From NCBI GenBank assembly GCA_035943635.1, contig DASZBX010000119.1, positions 1 through 64,000 on the forward strand: a stretch of 64,000 nucleotides of DNA. The letters run 5' to 3'. A program made the position numbers and the translations under genes. Below the pieces are notes generated by a model. That model was given only the letters and a program-made list of their open reading frames with translations, had not been told where the DNA came from and did not search any database. Below, one piece after another: positions 27,786-35,600 of the stretch. The DNA is from DASZBX01 sp035943635. Its GTDB lineage: Bacteria > Actinomycetota > Actinomycetes > Streptomycetales > Catenulisporaceae. Numbering within the stretch: the first letter of the stretch is position 1; each line of letters begins with the position of its first letter.

Positions 27786-29615
27786 TCAGCTCGCCGCGGC
27801 GGTGCCGGTGCCGGTCGCCGCGGGAGTGCTCGCGGGCGGGGGCGTGGGCGGGTCGGTCGTGGCCGGCGGCGTGGTCGGCGGAGGCGGCGGTGACGTGGGC
27901 GGCGTCGCGGCCGGGGGCGTGGTGATCGCGGCCGGTGCGGTCGTGGTCGGTCCGGCCGGCGGGCCGGTCGTGGGCGTGGCCGTGCCGCTGGCGAAGCCGG
28001 GGCCCAGCGGGGCCGGGCCGCTCGCGGTCGGGGACGCGGTGCGGGTGTGTCCGCCGCCGCTCGCGCCGCCGCCCGGGGTGGTGCCGGCCGAGCCGGGCGG
28101 CGTGGTGGCGGCCGACGGGAGCGCCACGGTCGGCACCCCGGGTTGCAGCGCGGGTACCATCGGCGCGGCCGGCGGCAGCGGCTTGGGCGTCAGGCCGACG
28201 AACCAGGCGCAGCACAGCCCGGTCACCAGCACCAGCACGGCGCTGGACAGGGCGATCCGCAGCCGCAGGTTGCCGGCCGTGGCCCGCCCGGCCGCGCGCG
28301 AGAGCCGGCCGGCCATCCGGATCGACAGGTACGCCATCCCGGCCAGCGGGCAGATCAGCATCAGGCTGCCCAGCACGCCGAGCAGGCCGGAGACGACCTG
28401 CCCGTGCACGAACGCCGACCCGGTGCCGACCAGCTGCTCCGACAGGGAGCGGATGCCGGTGGCCAGGATCCGCGGCAGGTTCCACAGGGCGTAGCCGAGG
28501 TCGCCGATCAGCAGCGGCACCATGGTCGCGACCCAGCCGGTGACGATCACCCGGGTGGACCGCTTGAGCTCGGCCACCTGCGGCGGGGTGGGCCGGCCGG
28601 GGATCATGCTGCTCAGGATCGGGCGGATCCGGCCGTACAGGTCGGGCACGCCGGCCAGGTCGCCCAGGATGTAGTAGCCGTCCAGCCGGACGGCGGGCAT
28701 CAGCTGTTCCAGCACCTCGAAATGGCCGAGGTAGACGGCGCTGAGGAAGAACGCCTGACCGGTCAGCAGATAGCAGCCGACCATCAGGAGCATGAAGACG
28801 ACGTTGAAGTAGACCCCGCCGAGGTCGGTGCGGATCCGGCCGCCGCGCCCGATCCGGTAGACGTCGGTCACGTCCGTGTACATCGACGGCCAGATCAGGA
28901 ACAGCCCGCAGCCGATGCAGCCCGGCCGGGCGCCGCCGTACCGGCAGGCCGAGGCGTGGCCGAACTCGTGGAAGACCAGCGAGGCGACGGTCAGGCCGAA
29001 CACGGCCAGCATCAGCACCGGCTGGTCCAGCACGCGCAGCACCGGGGTGATCGCGCCGTAGTACCCGAACAGCCACACGTCCATCGCCACGGCCGCGAGC
29101 AGCACCACGGCGACCACGCCCGGCTTGTGCAGCCAGGCCAGCGAGTGCCCGATCCGGTTCACCCGGCGCTCGCTGAACAGCACCCGGTGCCCCTTGAGCG
29201 CGAGCAGCAGGTCGGACCGCGGGGCGTCGACCTCGTCGTGGTCCTGGCCCCAGGGCACGACCACGCCGAGCGGGATCAGCTTCTTGTCAATCAGGAAGCT
29301 GATGTTCTCCTCGCTCACCTCCCGGCCGCTGCGCTCGCTGACCAGCCGGGAGATCCGCCCGGTGTCGCTGACCCCGTCGACCGCGTCCGCGACCAGGTGC
29401 AGCAGCTTGGTCAGCTGCACCACCTGGCCGTCTCCGCGCCGGGCGATGTAGCGCGGCTCGGTGAATCCGGAGCCCTGGTACTCGCCGTGCAGCCGCAGCC
29501 CGGAGCTGAGCCGGGGGACGAGGCCGTCGGCCGCGGGCCGCGGGGGCGGCAGCGTCGACGTGGCGAATCCGCCCGGTCCGGGAACGAAGGCCCGGGTGTT
29601 CGCAGTGACTGTCAT
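27786..29615 (-). CDS. M50-type membrane zinc metalloprotease with N-terminal recognition-like domain
   Basis: 609 residues. Residues ~40-150 form a soluble domain with a winged-helix/PqqD-like look (YIARRGDGQVVQLTKLLHLV, GREVSEENISFLIDKKLIPLG), as in putative peptide zinc metalloproteases of RiPP loci. Membrane helices follow; HEFGHA (216-221) supplies the zinc-binding HExxH and LDGYY (near 310) the second site-2-protease motif. The last ~130 residues are a Thr/Pro/Ala-rich tail, probably outside. ATG at 29615. It lies 201 bases downstream of the two peptide genes on the same strand. A role in cleaving or exporting those peptides is inferred from context. Confidence 0.85.
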   Translation of the reverse strand: MTVTANTRAFVPGPGGFATSTLPPPRPAADGLVPRLSSGLRLHGEYQGSGFTEPRYIARRGDGQVVQLTKLLHLVADAVDGVSDTGRISRLVSERSGREVSEENISFLIDKKLIPLGVVVPWGQDHDEVDAPRSDLLLALKGHRVLFSERRVNRIGHSLAWLHKPGVVAVVLLAAVAMDVWLFGYYGAITPVLRVLDQPVLMLAVFGLTVASLVFHEFGHASACRYGGARPGCIGCGLFLIWPSMYTDVTDVYRIGRGGRIRTDLGGVYFNVVFMLLMVGCYLLTGQAFFLSAVYLGHFEVLEQLMPAVRLDGYYILGDLAGVPDLYGRIRPILSSMIPGRPTPPQVAELKRSTRVIVTGWVATMVPLLIGDLGYALWNLPRILATGIRSLSEQLVGTGSAFVHGQVVSGLLGVLGSLMLICPLAGMAYLSIRMAGRLSRAAGRATAGNLRLRIALSSAVLVLVTGLCCAWFVGLTPKPLPPAAPMVPALQPGVPTVALPSAATTPPGSAGTTPGGGASGGGHTRTASPTASGPAPLGPGFASGTATPTTGPPAGPTTTAPAAITTPPAATPPTSPPPPPTTPPATTDPPTPPPASTPAATGTGTAAAS

Positions 29616-29816
29616 TTCTGGGGGGATCCTCCGCCGCGTCGCGGGCCGACTGCTGCTGGTGCGGGCCCGGCGCCGCGGGCACGCCCTGAACCGGTCCGTG
29701 CGCACACGGGCCGACTTCGGGCGGGCCCGTCACGCCGGGCCTGCTGTGCTGCGACTGCTTTCTGTCCTTCAGACCTGCTGAGCAGGCACCTGCCACCGCT
29801 GGCGCGGTGCGCCGAG

Positions 29817-30035
29817 CTACTGGGTGACGCTGATGCCCTGCGTGGCCTGCGACTCGGCGTCGGCGCCGTGCGAACCGAAGTTGGCCGCGTTCGAGCTGTT
29901 GCTCGCGTGCACGTTGGCCACGTTCTTGGTCACGGTCACGGTCTTGGTGAAGTTGAACTTCAGCTTGCCCAGCGCCTCACGGCCCGGCAGCAGCTCGGCG
30001 GTCTCGGCCTCGAGCTCGTTGATGTCCATGCTCAT
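29817..30035 (-). CDS. Small precursor-like peptide, copy 1
   Basis: 72 residues, no Cys, no signal peptide. The acidic leader-like start MSMDINELEAETAELLPGRE is followed by KLKFNFTKTVTVTK and an Asn/Ser/Ala-rich tail (VHASNSSNAANFGS) ending GISVTQ. ATG at 30035 has AAAGG nine bases upstream. A paralogue lies 61 bases upstream; 25 residues (13-37) are identical and the tails vary, the pattern expected of duplicated RiPP or secreted-peptide precursors. A metalloprotease gene follows. No modifying enzyme (lanthipeptide synthase, YcaO, radical SAM) is present, so the mature product is unknown. Confidence 0.75.
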   Translation of the reverse strand: MSMDINELEAETAELLPGREALGKLKFNFTKTVTVTKNVANVHASNSSNAANFGSHGADAESQATQGISVTQ

Positions 30036-30282
30036 GTCGGTGTGCCTTTCTCGGTGTCTTGCGGAGGGAGGAGGTGGTTCGGACCAGTGCTTCGGACTAG
30101 CCCTGGTTGATGGAGATGGTCTGCTCGGCGTCGGACCCGGCGGTCGCGTTGGCCGAGCCGAAGTTGGCGGCGTGCGAGGTGTTGCTCGCGTCCACGTTGG
30201 CGACGTGCTTGGTCACGGTCACGGTCTTGGTGAAGTTGAACTTCAGCTTGCCCAGCGCCTCACGGCCCGGCAGCAGCTCGGC
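29925..30282. repeat. 75-bp perfect direct repeat within the two peptide genes
   Basis: Bases 29925-29999 and 30208-30282 are identical at every position (start CTTGGTCACGGTCACGG). They encode the shared central part of both peptides. Identity at third codon positions points to recent duplication or gene conversion. Confidence 0.9.
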
Positions 30283-30318
30283 CGACTCGGCCAACAGCTC
30301 GTTCATGTCCATGCTCAT
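30097..30318 (-). CDS. Small precursor-like peptide, copy 2
   Basis: 73 residues, paralogous to the next gene downstream: MSMDMNELLAESAELLPGRE, then the identical KLKFNFTKTVTVTK, then VDASNTSHAANFGS and an end ISINQG. The ATG at 30318 has a strong GAGGAG six bases upstream; upstream in-frame codons lack this and overlap the operator region. It is the first gene of the minus-strand peptide-protease run and is divergent from an XRE regulator gene. The conserved front and variable tail suggest a leader and product region. Confidence 0.75.
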   Translation of the reverse strand: MSMDMNELLAESAELLPGREALGKLKFNFTKTVTVTKHVANVDASNTSHAANFGSANATAGSDAEQTISINQG

Positions 30319-30350
30319 AGCGGCTCCTCGTGAGTGGGACGACCGGTGCC

Positions 30351-30417
30351 GTCCAACTTTGTCAGACGTTCTGTCCAACGAGATTGGACACTAGTCGGAT
30401 TGTCGGCCTGCGCGCAA
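30351..30417 (-). promoter_or_regulatory. Promoter and palindromic operator of the peptide operon
   Basis: TGTCCAA-N5-TTGGACA (30372-30390) is a perfect inverted repeat, and GTCCAAC occurs again at 30351-30357, 22 bases from its first copy. On the minus strand TTGCGC (30417-30412) and TAGTGT (30393-30388) form a possible -35/-10 pair with 18-base spacing, so the palindrome would sit on the transcript start, about 55-70 bases before the peptide start codon. Confidence 0.45.
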
Positions 30418-30536
30418 GCGGTTTCCGGAAACTCACCGTAACGAGCACGTGACACCCCGCCGCGGACACCCGTACCGGCACCCCGATTCCAAGCCCGAAT
30501 CCTGATGAACCCGTGGCGGCAGGTGGTATGTTCGAC

Positions 30537-30564
30537 ACCGGTCGCAACGTTCTGTGCGACCGGT
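30537..30564 (+). promoter_or_regulatory. Perfect 10-bp inverted repeat before the XRE regulator gene
   Basis: ACCGGTCGCA (30537-30546) and TGCGACCGGT (30555-30564) are perfectly complementary around an 8-base spacer. A -10-like TATGTT at 30527-30532 puts the transcript start at the left arm, so a bound regulator would block transcription. As RNA it would also form a hairpin in the leader. Confidence 0.55.
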
Positions 30565-30644
30565 CACAGACGGTGAGCCGGCTGAATCCAAGCGCGGCAA
30601 GCGCCCGCGGGCGACCGCATTCCGGAAGTTCAAGGGGTTTCACG

Positions 30645-31043
30645 GTGTCCAACGCGCTACAGGACCTGATCAAGGAGCGCCTGGACCGGCACAACTGGTC
30701 CTATGGCGACGTGGCCCGCCGCGGCGCCATCCCCCGCTCCACGGTCCACCACCTGGCCACCTCGGACCGCCTGGTCCGGATGCCCCAGCCGGCCACCATG
30801 GAAGGCCTGGCCCGAGGCCTGGAACTCCCCCTGGACGCAGTCCGCCGAGCAGCCGCGGAAGCATGCGGCATCCACCTCTACGAAGCCGCGCCCGATCCCG
30901 AGGTGGGCGTCCTGATCGCCAGCCTGCAACAACTCTCGGTGCACGACCGCCGGCACGTGGCCGCCCTGGTCGAGTCCCTCCTGGACCGCGACCGCAAATC
31001 AGCCGACGACGACTCCCCCACCCCCGGCCCGAACGTCGCCTGA
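30645..31043 (+). CDS. XRE family transcriptional regulator
   Basis: 132 residues. The N-terminal HTH reads LIKERLDRHNWSYGDVARRG, IPRSTVHHLATSD; the middle (TMEGLARGLELPLDAVRRAAAEACG) continues the helical bundle; the last ~60 residues (LIASLQQLSVHDRRHVAALVESLL) may mediate dimerisation. GTG at 30645 has AAGGGG eight bases upstream. It is divergent from the small-peptide operon, and perfect palindromes lie before both transcription units, so it is the best candidate for their regulator. Confidence 0.85.
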   Translation: MSNALQDLIKERLDRHNWSYGDVARRGAIPRSTVHHLATSDRLVRMPQPATMEGLARGLELPLDAVRRAAAEACGIHLYEAAPDPEVGVLIASLQQLSVHDRRHVAALVESLLDRDRKSADDDSPTPGPNVA

Positions 31044-31525
31044 CCCACCCGGCCGCACCGCGCCGGGCCCACGCCCGCCACGCCGCTGCGCCCCATCGCG
31101 CTGCGCCCATGCACGCCACGCCGCTCCGCCCCCCACGCCCGCCGAGCCGCTGCGCCCCATCACGCCCGCCCTCCCGCTGGGCCACCCAACACGCATTGAC
31201 GCACGCCCCCTCCCCCTGCCGCTGAAGATCCTCCTAAGTTCCGGTTACTTTCCCCGCACCCCCTCGCCCCACCTCCTGCTCACCGCCGCGCCCCCATGCG
31301 CACCCTGGCGAATCCGCCAACCGCACCCGCCACCGGGCGACCCGGCGTAAAGTTCCCACCAAGAGTGCACGAGACAACACACACGGTGACCGTGAGGTCC
31401 GAAGGGGGCTTGTCACGGTACGCCCATCCGCCAGCCGTGTCGCGCCGGTTACCGACTCGCACCGCGTGCGCACAAGCCCGCCGGAACAATCGTTCCCGCC
31501 GGAACAACCGTTTTCGAGGAGACAA
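31044..31525. other. Non-coding stretch with C-rich imperfect repeats
   Basis: No gene seen. The first ~150 bases contain three imperfect copies of GCCGCTGCGCCCCAT-like units (near 31079, 31122 and 31147). Codon bias gives no support for coding in any frame. The last part contains the tandem palindromic repeat at 31477-31512. Confidence 0.5.
31477..31512 (+). promoter_or_regulatory. Tandem 18-bp repeat with GGAAC-N4-GTTCC palindrome
   Basis: CCCGCCGGAACAATCGTT (31477-31494) is repeated directly at 31495-31512 with one change (T to C). The first copy reads GGAAC-AATC-GTTCC, a perfect inverted repeat; the second keeps GGAAC-N4-GTT. It lies 14 bases before the GTG at 31526 and overlaps the 5' leader, where a repressor would block the gene. 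Confidence 0.45.
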
Positions 31526-31786
31526 GTGCTGGTCGTGCAAGGGGGCCCCACCACCGCGGTGGTGCGGGACCATACCGGGGAATCCGTAGTCCTGCTGTCG
31601 GGCGAACTGCCCGCCAACCTCACCGAAGCCAACCTGTCCGAGGTCCTGGACCTGGCCGCCGCAGTCCTGGACGACACGGAGATGGAACTCTTCTGCCGCT
31701 GCCTGGCCACCCTGCGCGCCGGAGACGTCAGCCGAACCCGCCGGGTGGAGATCGACGGAGCCGTCCTGACCGTCTACTCCGGCTGA
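31526..31786 (+). CDS. Small hypothetical protein
   Basis: 86 residues; family not recognised. A short beta-rich start (VVRDHTGESVVLLSGELP) is followed by an amphipathic helix (LSEVLDLAAAVLDDTEMELF), then CRCLATLRAGDVSRTRR and a beta end VEIDGAVLTVYSG. GTG at 31526 is preferred because GAGGAG lies six bases upstream; in-frame codons further upstream run through the tandem repeat. It has no signal peptide. Confidence 0.65.
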   Translation: MLVVQGGPTTAVVRDHTGESVVLLSGELPANLTEANLSEVLDLAAAVLDDTEMELFCRCLATLRAGDVSRTRRVEIDGAVLTVYSG

Positions 31787-31907
31787 CCAACCGAGCCCCA
31801 CAACCCAAGCGCGTGTCGAAGGGATGAACCCCGCCACCCGGGAGAAGATGAACCAGAGGGTCCAGCACAACGCTGACCGCTCAGCAAACGGATTGGGCGG
31901 TCGAGAC

Positions 31908-32375
31908 ATGCCGGACTCAGCACAAGGCGCAGGTTACATCTGTGTCAGCGTACACATCATGGCCCCAGCACAAGCAGTCTGGGAAGCAACAACAGACTGG
32001 GAACGCCAAAGCGCATGGATGCTGGGCACCCGCGTGCGAGGCACCGAAGCAAACGGCCAAGGCGTAGGCGGCGGCATCGAAGCCTGGACCGGCGTAGGCC
32101 CCCTGGGATTCCTGGACACGATGGTGATCACAGAATGGGACCCCCCACACCGCTGCGCGGTGAAACACACCGGCCGCCTGATCAAAGGCACAGGAGCCTT
32201 CGAAGTAACCGAACACAAGGACGGCGGCTGCATCCTGAGCTGGAGCGAAGACCTGACCCTCCCCCTGGGCGCACTAGGCCGCCTAGGCTGGCCCGTCGCC
32301 AAACCCTTCACCAAATTCGGCCTGGAACGCTCCCTGGCCAAACTGAAAGCCGCAGTAACCGCAGAACAGTCCTAA
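31908..32375 (+). CDS. SRPBCC (START/Bet v 1 fold) family protein
   Basis: 155 residues. VSVHIMAPAQAVWEATTDWERQSAWM is the characteristic SRPBCC opening, followed by GFLDTMVITEWDPPHRCAVKHTG and a long C-terminal helix (PFTKFGLERSLAKLKAAV). These proteins bind hydrophobic ligands or polyketide-like intermediates in a deep pocket; the ligand here is unknown. Start choice is uncertain: ATG at 31908 fits the fold best, while ATGs at 31824 and 31848 are in frame and the second has GGGAG nearby. The coding sequence is less GC-rich at third positions than its neighbours, which may mean later acquisition. Confidence 0.78.
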   Translation: MPDSAQGAGYICVSVHIMAPAQAVWEATTDWERQSAWMLGTRVRGTEANGQGVGGGIEAWTGVGPLGFLDTMVITEWDPPHRCAVKHTGRLIKGTGAFEVTEHKDGGCILSWSEDLTLPLGALGRLGWPVAKPFTKFGLERSLAKLKAAVTAEQS

Positions 32376-32641
32376 CCTCCCGCTCACCCAGGTCGCCATC
32401 CACGCAACCCCCCACCCAACAACCACGGTCCCGCCCAGCTCAGGCCCCTGCCCAACCCCCCTCCCAACGCACCCAGGGGAGGAAAACCGTGGTGATTTTC
32501 TCGCGTGGCCAAACTCCCCCACCACCTGACCCAGCGCGGAAAATCGCCACGGGCCGCCTTTGACTCAAACTCCACCCCCGCAACCACCACCCCCAGCCGA
32601 GCCGGCCCACCCCACGCACTACAGCCCCAGCGCCACCCCAC
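32376..32641. other. Gap between convergent SRPBCC and P-type ATPase genes
   Basis: No gene seen; C-rich plus strand with short Pro/Thr/His-like codon runs that are not coding. No strong hairpin was found. Confidence 0.35.
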
Positions 32642-35600
32642 CTACGCCGCCTCCCCCACCCCCACCCCCATCCGATCCAAGACTCGAGGCGCCACCACAG
32701 CCCCCAACGTAGCCGCAGCGGAAGACCCCGCCACCACAGCCCACCCGACCGGCCCCAACGGCGTACACCCGAAGAACTGACTAACCCCAGGCGTCTCCAC
32801 AATCGCCACCAAAGCAGCAGCCGAAGCAACCCCCGTGGCAATCACCAACGGACTATGCCACCCGGTCACCAACGTCTGCCCCAACTGCGTCCCCACCAAG
32901 GCACCAAGCCCCATGGTGTCCGCCCGCCGAGCCCGACCGGTCATCCGCCCGGTCTGCCAGGCGAGAGTAGCCCCGACCGCGGTAGCCGTCCCACGAACCG
33001 CCAGATCCCGAGCCAAGGCCGGCCCCCACAACCCGGCCACCGGCCCGGCCGCCAACGGATCCCCCGCCGCAGCCGCATCCTCGCCCTGAGCCCCCGGTTT
33101 CGCCGGAGCCAGAGCGACGGCCAACGCCGGAAGCATGTCAGTAAGCATATTCACCAGCAACAACTGCCGGGTGGCCAGCGGCGCCCGCCCGCTGATCGCG
33201 GTGCCCAGCACGGTGAACCCGATCTCGCCCGCGTTCCCGCCGACCAGGATCGACACCGCGTCCCGCACGCTGCCCCACAACGCCCGGCCTTCGAGCAGCG
33301 CATCCACGATCCGGGTCGGATCAGGGTCCGCCAACACCAGATCCGCCGCGTTGCGGGCCGAGACCGATCCCCGCCCGGCCATCGCGATCCCGACGTCGGC
33401 CAGCCGGATCGCCGCCGCGTCGTTCGTCCCGTCGCCGGTCATCGCCACCACGTGCCCGGCCTGCTGAAGCACCTGGACGATACGCACCTTCTGCTCCGGC
33501 GAGACCCGCGCGAACACCGAGGTCTCCGCGATCCGGGCCGCCCGCGCCTTCTTCGGCAACGCATCCAGCTGCGCACCGGTCAGCACCTTGTGCGGGTCGA
33601 CGATGCCCAGCTGCTCCGCGATCGCCGACGCCGTGGTCGGGTGGTCGCCCGTGATCATCGTGATCCGCACCCCGGCACCGTTCAGCCGACGAATCGCCGC
33701 CGCCGCCGTAGCCCGCGGCGTATCCGCGATCGCGACGAACCCGACCAGCGTCAGCCCCTTGACCATCGGCGCGAGATCGACCGCGCCCGCCTCCACTCCG
33801 GCGAGCACCCCAGACTTCCCTGCCGCGCCGACCGCTCCCGCAGCCCCACGACCACCACCACCGCCAAGCTGAGGCAGTGACTCAGCCTCCGGATTCGCCT
33901 CGGCGATGGCAAGCACCCGCAACCCAGTCCCAGCCAACCCGGCGATCGCGTCCAAAGCCGCACGCCGCCGCGCCGGCGTCAACGCCACCGGACCCGGCAC
34001 CTCTCCATCAGCCTTCGAACCGTTCTTCCCCGCAGGCCGACTCAACACCGTCGTACACGCACTCAGCATCACTTCAGGCGCGCCCTTGACGGCCAACTGC
34101 AACCGCCCCGAATCCGTACCCAGAGACGCCGAGTACCCACGGTTGCTCTCGAACGGCAACTCCGCCACCAGCTGCCATGCCGTATCAGGCGTGTTATTCG
34201 TCTGCGCAGCCTCAAGAACCGCACCATCCGTCGCATGCGCGACAGGCCGCCCCGACGCCACATCAGGCTGCGGACATGCACGCGCCGCCGTACGCAGCAG
34301 ACGCTCCCCGACCACTCCGCTCAGCCCGACTTCGCCATCCAGACTCGCCAGCCGGGTGACCTTCAGCTTCCCCTCGGTCAGCGTCCCGGTCTTGTCGAAG
34401 CACAAGGTATCCACCCGCCCCAGCGCCTCCAGCGTGCGCGAGGAACGGACCAGTATCCCGTGCCGCGACAACCGCCGGGCCGCCGCCAGCTGCGCAACGG
34501 TCGCCACCAGCGGCAAGCCCTCCGGCACCGCGGCCACCGCGATCGCCACCCCGGACGCCACCGCCTGCCGCAGCGGCGCCCCGCGCATCGCCGCCAGCCC
34601 GGTGACCGCCAGTCCGCCGAGCCCGGCCACCGGCAGCGTGATCTTGGTCAGTTCGGCCAGCCGGGCCTGCATCCCGGCCGGGCCGGTCGCGTCCCCGGCG
34701 GCCGCGGCCGCACGTCCCGCCTCAGTGGCCTGACCCACCGCCGCCACGACCGCGAACGCGGTCCCGGCCAGCACAGTGCAGCCCTCGTAGAGCATGCAGG
34801 ACCGGTCGGCCAGCTCGGCGCCGGGCGTGGCCGCCACGGACTTGGCCACCGGAAGCGACTCCCCGGTCAGGCTCGACTCGTCCACTTCGAGCCCGTCGGC
34901 CGAGATCAGCCGCACGTCCGCCGGAACCACGTCGGCCGCGCGCAGGGTGATCACGTCGCCCGGGCGCAGCAACGCCGCCGAGATCAGCCGGGTCGGCGCG
35001 GTGGTCAGCCCGGCCAGCCACGGGCCGGCCGCGTCCGACTCCTCGTACCCCAGTTCGTCCACAGCACCCCGGGCGGACACGCCGCGCTTGCCGAACGGCC
35101 CGGCCGCGCCCACGGCGCCGGCAGCACCAGCAGCCCCCACCGCCGACTCATCAATCAACAGCTTGACAGACCAGTCCACCACCCGGGCATGCTGCTGCTC
35201 GCCCATCAGCAGACCGTTCAACGCACGCTCGGCCCGCAGCCGCTGCCCGCCGCTGATCACGGCATTTCCAGCCATCACGCCACCGACCAGCAACGCATCC
35301 ACACCGGAGCCGACCACGGCAGACGCCGCCGCACCGAACGCGAGTACCGGCGTGAGCGGGTCGCGCAGCTCCTCGGCCACCGCGTGCGCCAACGCCGTCG
35401 CGCCGCGGCTCGGCGTCACGACCAGTTTGGACACCAGCGGCACGTCCGCAAGAGAGCTGACCGTGTCCCGGCCGACATGCACCAGCGAAGCGAACTGTCC
35501 GGGACTCGCCACCTGCGTCTCGTCCTCCGCTTTGCGGGCCGCCCGCAGCTGCACGAACGCCTCCTGCGCGGCCAAGGCATGCCAGTTCCCGCGCACGGCC

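Noticed and set aside
29616..29816. Extra peptide gene between the two small peptides and the metalloprotease
   Set aside because: The open frame (29287-29796) overlaps the metalloprotease start in another frame and lacks a ribosome site or similarity to the peptide pair.
28047..30110. A 687-codon plus-strand ORF opposite the metalloprotease gene
   Set aside because: Antisense to a gene with HExxH and LDG motifs; its sequence is low-complexity Asp/Gln/His/Pro typical of shadows.
31044..31200. Possible CRISPR-like or minisatellite array
   Set aside because: The similar units (GCCGCTGCGCCCCAT) are short, irregularly spaced and imperfect, with no uniform spacers and no cas genes nearby.
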